Shown here piece after piece: positions 57,150 through 64,000 of a stretch of DNA of 64,000 nucleotides. This DNA comes from Termitomyces sp. T153 (Eukaryota > Basidiomycota > Agaricomycetes > Agaricales > Lyophyllaceae): the NCBI GenBank assembly GCA_018296165.2, contig JACKQL020000155.1:24067-88066 (forward strand). The letters are read 5' to 3'. Position numbers and translations under genes: made by a program. Numbering within the stretch: position 1 is the stretch's first letter; the number at the start of each line of letters is the position of its first letter. Under the pieces are notes generated by a model. The model was given only the letters and a program-made list of their open reading frames with translations. It ran no database searches and had not been told where the DNA came from.

Positions 57150-59632
57150 GTCTGAGGTTCAGGAAGAAAAAGGAAGATCTTCAGAGTGTTGAGAAAGTCA
57201 GTCCCTGCACAACGGACTTGAGACGGCCCACGCACAGGTGCTACGATAATATCAGACAACAATACTTGGAAAATACTAGCGCGCCAACCAAAGCAAGCTG
57301 ATTGGAAAGGCAAAGATCAGAAACAACACCGTTGAGTGATCAAAAGGTCGTTGAGAGCAATGGCGGGGACGGCAATGGGAAGGGACTAAGAGTGGGAAGG
57401 AGAGTGGACAGCCTGTCTGGCGTTGATGGAATGATCTTGCCATTTGCTGACCCCATTGACATCCGCAAATTGCCGTCTTGATGCTTACTCCGACCTTCTT
57501 GCCCTCCGCTCTCGTCAAGGATGTTGCTCTCCTCCCTCGTCATCTCAACGTTCACAAAATTTCTACGTGGGCTGAAACGAAACTATGTACCATAAACACT
57601 TCACTCTCTTTGACTCGTCGCCTGATGGTTCAACTCTCATGATCGAGTACAAGCGACAATGTTTGATGCCATCTCTCAGTTTGTGAGTAGCAATGGATAT
57701 GTATGGACCTCACATGACCTCGTTCTACCCTGCGCACGCACCATCACGGCCGCATGATACGGCTCCTTGATATTGTCAAATCGTTCAAAGGGCAAGCAGC
57801 GCCTATCTGAATGGTTATGTGTACGCCTTGATCGTCTAGTGGCAGTAATTATTCTATCGTTCCAGCGCCTCCCGCAAAATGTATGTCAAAAGAAACTATG
57901 TCAGCAAGAAGTGATTACCATCATTTGAAGACTTTCAGTGATTAGGAATAGTCACCTTCGTGCGTCCCTTACTTAATCTGCTCCGTCAGATGTTCGTGCC
58001 CTCTTGGGCGTCTCTTTGTAACATTTGCCGCTCTATGATACCCCCTGTGTCAGTTATCCCAACAAGCGCGATATGAGTCTTGACACTGCAGATACCCTGC
58101 AGGGCTTGTGCTCGCATCTAAAGTTCTATCAGACGTCGTGGCGCAGACGAGCTCGGACACAATATCAATTTCGGCCATGACACAGTTTGTTTTAAGCTTG
58201 TTCTGTTATTCGCCAAATACGCCAATGTAAAATGGATTACGCAGACAGTCCCAGTCAGAGTCAACTGCCACTCTCAAGCGTAAGTTTTCACTTATCGGCC
58301 GTACCTCGCCCAAACGACTGCTTGCAGATATATTGTACAGCTGATGTTATCATTCCTTTCTCAAGGTCCATCTCGCTGTGTCGACACGCTCTATGTAGTA
58401 TCTCAGACTACCCATGGCACATTTCCGCATTCTGAAATAGGTGTGTATCCATATCTGATCGGCATTGGATTAAATCCTAATCAGGTCTTTCATTTGACGG
58501 CTAATTTCTACTCACAATAATTCTAGTAACATCAAGAGATTCCCTGCCAGTACAAAGCTGTTTTAAAACATAAATTTTTGGTGATACGAACCTTTGCTAC
58601 CTTTGATACATTACTGTCTGCAAGATTATTTTGGCTAAAAGGTCAGAGATCAGAAGCTTGAAGGGCATTTGCCACGCCGCTACAGTAGATGCTGCGGCGG
58701 AGTTCTTCAGTTGGTATGAAATTCGTTCTCATGACTCGGATTTAGCGATCGAAGTATCAAAGGTAGTACGTAGACCAAAATCTAAATAGAGTGAAGGCGT
58801 GAGAGCTGCGTCTCCGCGATGGTACCTCGCTGAGCCATCTGCGGACGGAGATGATTTTCTGTGTGGACGAAGGTAGTCGGCGGCTTTTGCAGATCCACCA
58901 AAGGTCCCGTTCAATGAGGTTGCCGCCGCAGCTGAACATGCTTACTGTGTTTCTCCATCCGCTGATGTATGCTACTCAGGAACTTGGCGTGGTACATCAA
59001 ACCATTCAGTATCTCAGCTTGGAAATAAGATCCCAAGGTGTTCATCAAGGCCAGCCGGTCGGTACACCTGTAAGCCCATAGAGCAGAGTATCAAGGAAAC
59101 AAAGTGGCGAGGGATGGGGGCCCAACGTAAGTGAAAACAATTCTCAATCATTGCCTCAGGAACCTCGCAGTAACATCATCACCAACTGCTGTCCCTTGTA
59201 TTGCCTGTCTTAGAACACGAGCAAGTAAGGCAATCCATTAACGCTCACAATACAAATTTGATTGAATTCGTGCATAGCGCCCAGTCGGTGAAACACTGGA
59301 ATTCCGGTGTGTCCCTCTGCTACTGTGATCCAAAAACTCATTCCCGTTGTTTGGTTCTGATTCGAGTAACCATAATAATTTTTTTTGGGACTCTGAGTGG
59401 TAATCCGGCTACCGTTTCACACTCCTTTTCCAGCGCCTGAGAAGAGGTGTGGGGTAATTTTGGCGCTTGTTTGTTTAGTTTCGAATTACACACAGATATG
59501 TTTCCAAACAGTAGTATTCTATTGCCTGCTTTTGCCTGTCAGATTCAAGTTAGCCAATCATCCCCATCGCCACCCTCTTGCACCAGAGATTACTTGTTCT
59601 TACTTTGTACTCAGCAAAATCGTACACCAGCC
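57150..59632. other. Gene-poor stretch upstream of the dsRBD cluster
   Basis: About 2.5 kb. It begins with the G-beta promoter. A tRNA A-box-like TCGTCTAGTGG occurs near 57832 but has no matching arms. A short spliced frame from 58232 is not convincing. No gene is called. Confidence 0.45.
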
Positions 59633-59957
59633 ATGCCTAACAATCAAGGTACAAAGTATCTCCTGTGTTAGCTGTACGTACTAAAGGGCAGTCAGTAGAT
59701 TATGTGAACAGATTGAACACGATAGGTCAACTTCACAGAAAAAAGATTTACTATAAATACATTTCCACCGGTCCTCAAAATAATACGGTCTGGACTGCAA
59801 AGGTTTATTGTATGTACATTCCAAATTTTAATGCGTTTACTTATTCGAATCTGATACTTATTGGACAGCCGGTGAAGAATATTTAGGCGAGGGAAGTGGA
59901 CAGAACAAGAGGCAAGCCCAAGCCGATGCTGCGAAAAACGCGATTCAATACTTCTGA
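59633..59957 (+). CDS. Single-dsRBD mini-protein A (72 aa)
   Basis: Three exons join in phase: 59633-59648, 59696-59809 and 59869-59957. After MPNNQ the whole protein is one double-stranded-RNA-binding domain. Helix 1 is VDYVNRLNTIGQL, and the loop and strands are YYKYISTGPQNNTVWTAKVY. Strand 3 with the helix 2 start is EEYLGEGSGQNKRQAQ, and helix 2 ends ADAAKNAIQYF, followed by stop. The GPxNxxVWT and GxGxxKxxAxxxAAxxAI patterns are diagnostic. The second intron falls in phase 1 directly after strand 2, as in the two paralogues downstream. There is no other domain, so any function would be dsRNA binding alone or in partnership. The 5' exon of 16 bases is the least certain part; an alternative acceptor four bases upstream is out of frame. 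Confidence 0.8.
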
Positions 59958-61043
59958 TCGAATGGTTGGTTTGGCGTCTTGAGAATTGACTCTGCTCACT
60001 GTTTTGTCAAGATCCTAGCGCCACACATGCCAACCATAGGATGCCTCATATATTATGTAATCTGCTGTAGAGTTTATTACTATTTACCACTTTTCGCTTT
60101 CGGTCGAAGTATCAGCTTCTCTTGCTCGCCTGCAAGTTATGACTGGCAACTGAAAGAGAAAGAAAACCACCTCGAGCATACTATGAAGTTACATCAAGGG
60201 GTGCGGAAAAAATAATGTTCATTTTCAGGTTTAAGCTGGTCATAGCTGAATATCGGAGGTTGCCGTAACTCACTCACATCACTGTGACATAGTCACGACA
60301 GAGGTGCCCGAATTGAGTTCACTCAATCGTCTTTGAAAGCACTCGTATGCATCAATCAATGTTGTACGAGCAAATATCTATGATCTCTGACTACTTCTAT
60401 CCCACAGGAAGCCTTCCTAACCCAAATTATAGGTCAAATATCTTCACAATTGCAGCCGTTTGCCAAATTTCAGTTTGGCCCCAACTTCGATCTGTTCATT
60501 CCGTACGGAATTATCCGGTTCCGAGTACCCACGGCAATCACACCGATTCACACAAAATGGCATTTTATGATCTTGAAGCATTCCTTGTTATTTCCGCTCT
60601 CTGTCTATGTGGTCACTCGAACACGACCTCTGAGGTTCAGGTTCAGACGGTTCGTGGATTCGTCGTGCTTCAAAGTATTTTTTCCTCATGCTGAGGTCCA
60701 CGACAGCTACAGATTTAGTAATGGCCGCGCCTTATCTCATACCCAAAGGGAGGGAGAGGCATGTTGCATACAACCGAACGCCTGTTTTATTGCGTTTTGT
60801 TCTCTGTCTGTATCCTCAATTTCCATTCATGGCCAATATGGAATTTGAGGCATAGTGTGGTCTCTTGGGACCTGCGAGTAATTTGGATTGGATCACTTTT
60901 CATCCCTCCATAATGAATGAACTCCGGCGAGGAGAGACGTCATACTTGCCTTCCAATGATTGTGTGTATTCCTATAAAGCCTCGAATGTAGCGGATGTGA
61001 GGGCTCGGACTCATCTGTAAAATGTCTTCGACAGGTACTTCCT
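59958..61043. other. Spacer between dsRBD genes A and B
   Basis: About 1.1 kb without a recognisable gene. Open frames on both strands are short and lack motifs. I did not detect a further dsRBD copy. Confidence 0.4.
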
Positions 61044-61436
61044 ATGCTCCACCCAGACAAACGCGCCACTGATTGTAAACTACTATTTAGGTACCTCTGG
61101 TTTGAATATTCGTGTGGTAAATTTGTCATTTATGTTGCTAGTCACTTATAGTCTCTGCAGATCTTCAGAATCGTGGTCAGCTCACTTCGCTTAGTTGGCT
61201 AGACTCGACTAGTGGCCCGAAGAACGCCCCGACGTGGACTTCGATTTGCAAAAGTAAGTCATCGCTATTCATGCGCTTTGGTTTTCTCAGCTCAGTGACT
61301 TCTGACATTAGTTAACGGAATAGAGCGCGGAAGGGGCACTGGTACACATAAGCATATTGCTCGCAACAACGCAGCCAACGTCGCTCTAGCGTATCTGAAC
61401 GGTTTTGAGTCCGGCGTGAATAAATCCAGCGCATGA
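61044..61436 (+). CDS. Single-dsRBD mini-protein B (82 aa)
   Basis: Three exons join in phase: 61044-61074, 61161-61253 and 61312-61436. Exon 1 (MLHPDKRATD) leads into helix 1, YLQNRGQL. The strand region is LSWLDSTSGPKNAPTWTSICK. Strand 3 and the helix 2 start are INGIERGRGTGTHKHIAR, then NNAANVALAYL and a short polar tail (ESGVNKSSA). The dsRBD signatures GPxNAxxWT and GxGxxKxxARxxAAxxAL are intact, including the basic residues that contact the RNA phosphate backbone. The last intron is in phase 1 after strand 2, matching genes A and C. An alternative 5' reading (LIVNYYLDLQ) lacks an ATG, so the 86-base first intron is preferred. Function is inferred only from the fold. Confidence 0.75.
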
Positions 61437-62370
61437 AAGGGGAGAAGCTAGGCTCCTTCGACGGTTTCTTTCATATTTAGCTAGCACAGTTAGTATCTAC
61501 TTTGACTGTGTTGCTATCTTTCTTCAATCACATCAGCTATTATCACCATGGACACTGTGAATTTCCGTTTTAGTGAGTTTATCATCATAGGCTTTCTCTC
61601 TACCAATTTTGAATGATGATTAGCCTGCGCGGCTGTTAATGCCCCTGAAGATAATCGGTGTCTCCGGTCCGGCCGCAGTTGTCATCTTGTATCTTTGTGA
61701 CATGCCACTGCTTTGCATACAACACACATGAGATACCACAATATTGGAAATGGAGCTTTGACTCGCTTGCCGTCGACCGCTCGCTTGCAGCACTCCGGAT
61801 CGACACGTTTGATCTTCCGGGTTCCCATGAACATGAGGCCCATCGGACAAATACTTCGACGCAAAGTAGACGAACCCATCTACATCTATATCAAGCCTCA
61901 CGTTTTTACGACCGACAGCCGTAATCGACATGTATATCGGATCTACGCATTTTGGTTTCCGTTGCAGACGGGTTTTCCGAGCTCTAGAACGTCACCTCCT
62001 GTAGTCTCTCAAGGTGTTGAGATCACTCCGTAGTCCGGTGAACTAAAGAACACCCACGCTTAGTCCAAAATCTCGGTTTGTCTAATAAGGAGGATCTTAA
62101 TCTCTCCAGCCGCTACCCCTGGCATCTTTGGGATCTTGGTGATACACGTTACTCGTCTTTCTAAGCAACAGATCATTAGGTTAGAATCAGGTTAGGACCC
62201 CCACCGTGAATGAACTCTCCGGCTGCCTATTTGGAGGCCTCTTCGTTCGATAGAGAGATGCTTGAACCCATCGGTGTAATGCGGAGTTGGTTCATCGACT
62301 ATCGTCGTACAGTACAAAAGGACCAACGCAGCAGCCAGTCAAGTCTGAAAACGCTCCCATAAAGATCGCC
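61437..62370. other. Spacer between dsRBD genes B and C
   Basis: About 930 bases. A short ATG-led exon with a GTGAGT donor (61549-61573) is followed by no coherent downstream frame. Overlapping frames of about 100 codons on both strands near 61620-62033 have no recognisable motif. No gene is called. Confidence 0.4.
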
Positions 62371-62760
62371 ATGCCAGGTGGGCTCTAAGCTGTCTTCGCA
62401 CTCCTTGTTGTCATTAAGGCTCAACCTTTCATAGCTACACCTGTTACTACCTTGCACAACTGTGAGCAACTTCGATGGTCACAGCATTCCGACCACTGAT
62501 GAAATGGCGTGAGAAGTGCTAGCGGGCAAAGGTCAAACTCACCTCTTGAGCTTCGTCGATTCGTGCACGGGCCCTTCCAATGCTGCGGTGTGGACCGTCC
62601 AGTGCAAGAGTAAAGGTGATATTATGTCGATATCTAACTGTGATTGATCATTGGGCATCTAGTCGCTGGCGAGGTCAGAGGTGTCGGTGTCGCAGGACAG
62701 AAGGCCACAGCCAAACAGCTTGCCGCCCAGCAAGCTTTGGATGTAGGTCTTCAAACTTAA
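62371..62760 (+). pseudogene. Third single-dsRBD paralogue C, 5' end broken or unresolved
   Basis: The C-terminal two-thirds of a dsRBD is intact. One exon segment (from about 62513 to 62609) gives GKGQTHLLSFVDSCTGPSNAAVWTVQCK. After a phase-1 intron, the exon 62663-62760 gives IAGEVRGVGVAGQKATAK and QLAAQQALDVGLQT, then stop. Upstream, helix 1 is missing from the frame: an in-frame TGA lies at 62510-62512. The plausible first exon (ATG CCA G at 62371-62377, GTGGGC donor) can only be joined by giving a product without helix 1, or by a frame that stops at TAG. I therefore read it as a decayed copy, though an unrecognised small exon could rescue it. Helix 2 and the basic motif are well conserved, so any decay is recent. 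Confidence 0.6.
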
Positions 62761-64000
62761 GATTATGATGATATCTATCTGAATTTCTGCTGTGTTCATC
62801 GAGGCCATTCAAGCTGACGCGTCCTAGACACGACTAATGTTACAATTCCGATATCTACCTCTGCTACAACATAATAGCTAAGGTCATATTACAAGATTTG
62901 TTACTACTAGTGACCTTTCAGTGCCTTTCTCTTTGTATCGATATCATCAGTTCGTTAGCCTTAGGTAGATTTTTTACATCCCACTGTACTGACTACAATT
63001 CACTGGCCGTCTACCCTTGAAGATGCGAATCATCCTTTGTGCACGAGATCGGGATATCCAGGCGAGAAGTATCGGATTCTAGAGCATTATCTGAGCTATC
63101 ATGTATGAATGTTTGAAATCTGATTATTCAAATGCTTACATAGAAAGTTTGAGCGCCTTCGGAAAATGTTGGCAGTAGGAGTGCTCAGTTCATCGTTCAG
63201 TTCGTTCAGTTCACATTTTTTGGCGTTGTGGTCATCCGGAAATTTCCGTGAACTGCAAATGAAGAATTGAGGGTTGAGGGTACCTATTCACATTTGTGAC
63301 CATTTGTTCGGTGACTTTTTGCTAGCGGGGTTTGTGTAGTAACCATGACCGATTTTCAGTTATTTCAGACTTCAATTTGAATACCTATTACCTCCTGAGT
63401 ACCTGCCTGCAACATACTCAATTCGATAAATTACTTGGCTATGGTATATAAACCTTCTTAATGTATTCAGTACATAGTTCTTCCTGAATTCAGAGCTTAC
63501 CCTTGTTCTTTTATCGTGTGAAGACTCTATATCTACTATGTGATCTCACCATTACCTCACACTGTGATAACGCATATTTTGAATGTTGTGGGAAGGAAGC
63601 TTGGTCTTTACATGGAAACAAGTGGGGAGAGGCTGGGGAGATGAGGAGTGCAAAATTTGATGACAGGATACCTCTGCTACTTGACAGCAATGACAAAGGG
63701 GAATCTTACAGCCCAATACAGATCACAAAGACTTTGCAATCCAATGGATAAATCATGTATTTGTATAGCTGAACATGGCAGCTATGAAGGGTGTGTAGGC
63801 AAGAGGAGGGGATGGAGGAGGTGTGAAGATATAGCATGAAGCTGATTAGAGGTGAGGGGTCAAATATTTATTGTCATAAATAGAATGCAAGAATGAAGAC
63901 CTGCTGAGGTGGACCTAATGCATAGTAAATTTATCAATGTGAATGATGTCAATTGTGAGAGCAAAGATCTGCAAGCTGTAAAGTGGCCCTGACACAAGTT
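62761..64000. other. Terminal gene-poor stretch
   Basis: About 1.2 kb, AT-rich, with short direct repetition of TTCAGTTC near 63186-63210. No coding region, RNA gene or transposon end is recognised. Confidence 0.45.

Noticed and set aside
57826..57890. tRNA-like stretch (TCGTCTAGTGG A-box match)
   Set aside because: No B-box of the GGTTCGANNCC type at the right distance, and no acceptor or anticodon stems can be paired.
58232..58510. Short spliced frame beginning MDYADSPSQSQ, considered as a fourth dsRBD gene
   Set aside because: Neither reading frame shows the GxGxxKxxA helix-2 motif or the GPxNxxxWT strand motif.
1..64000. CRISPR arrays, bacterial operons, phage genes
   Set aside because: Short spliceosomal introns and fungal gene families throughout show nuclear eukaryotic DNA; no regularly spaced repeats were seen.

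Overview
The window reads as nuclear DNA of a filamentous basidiomycete, most likely an agaricomycete. Genes are dense on both strands, introns are short (about 45-60 bases, GT..AG), and the proteins are fungal housekeeping families: NTE1, WSS1, FES1, WHI2, EXO5, LRP1, a G-protein beta subunit and the Bot1-type mitochondrial ribosomal protein. Most gene models below were built by joining open segments across introns by eye, with reading phase checked at the joins where exon coordinates are given. No database search was possible, so names rest on recognised motifs.

Layout. 1-6.3 kb: 3' end of the chaperonin subunit CCT7, mitochondrial ribosomal protein mS45, an EFM3/FAM86-type lysine methyltransferase, and the DNA-protein crosslink protease WSS1. 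6.3-17.0 kb: copy 1 of a foldback MITE, a 908-residue SAM methyltransferase, exosome cofactor LRP1, an F-box/LRR protein, MITE copy 2, and a four-exon gene for a 71-residue YABBY/HMG-like protein. 17.8-28.8 kb: VPS33, NTE1 and an isocitrate lyase family enzyme, all on the minus strand. 29-33.6 kb: sparse, with one orphan membrane-anchored protein and one or two tiny genes. 33.6-38.9 kb: a TEX2/NVJ2-type lipid-transfer protein convergent with FES1, with a tandem duplication at the junction. 40.7-57.2 kb: a serine-rich protein of unknown function, EXO5, a golgin-like coiled-coil protein divergent from LTO1, an orphan protein, WHI2 and the G-protein beta subunit.

57.2-64 kb is gene-poor and looks accessory. 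It holds the most unusual content: a same-strand cluster of tiny genes, each encoding little more than one double-stranded-RNA-binding domain (dsRBD). Two copies (72 and 82 residues) look intact. A third keeps a complete C-terminal half but has a broken or unresolved 5' end. All three share a phase-1 intron at the same place in the fold, which points to tandem duplication. This is the best candidate for an undescribed system.

Other structural points: a 6-base internal microexon in WSS1, a 12-base terminal exon in the G-beta gene, a 28-base exon in FES1, and two adjacent 126-base phase-1 exons in the golgin gene that encode near-identical six-heptad coiled-coil units.
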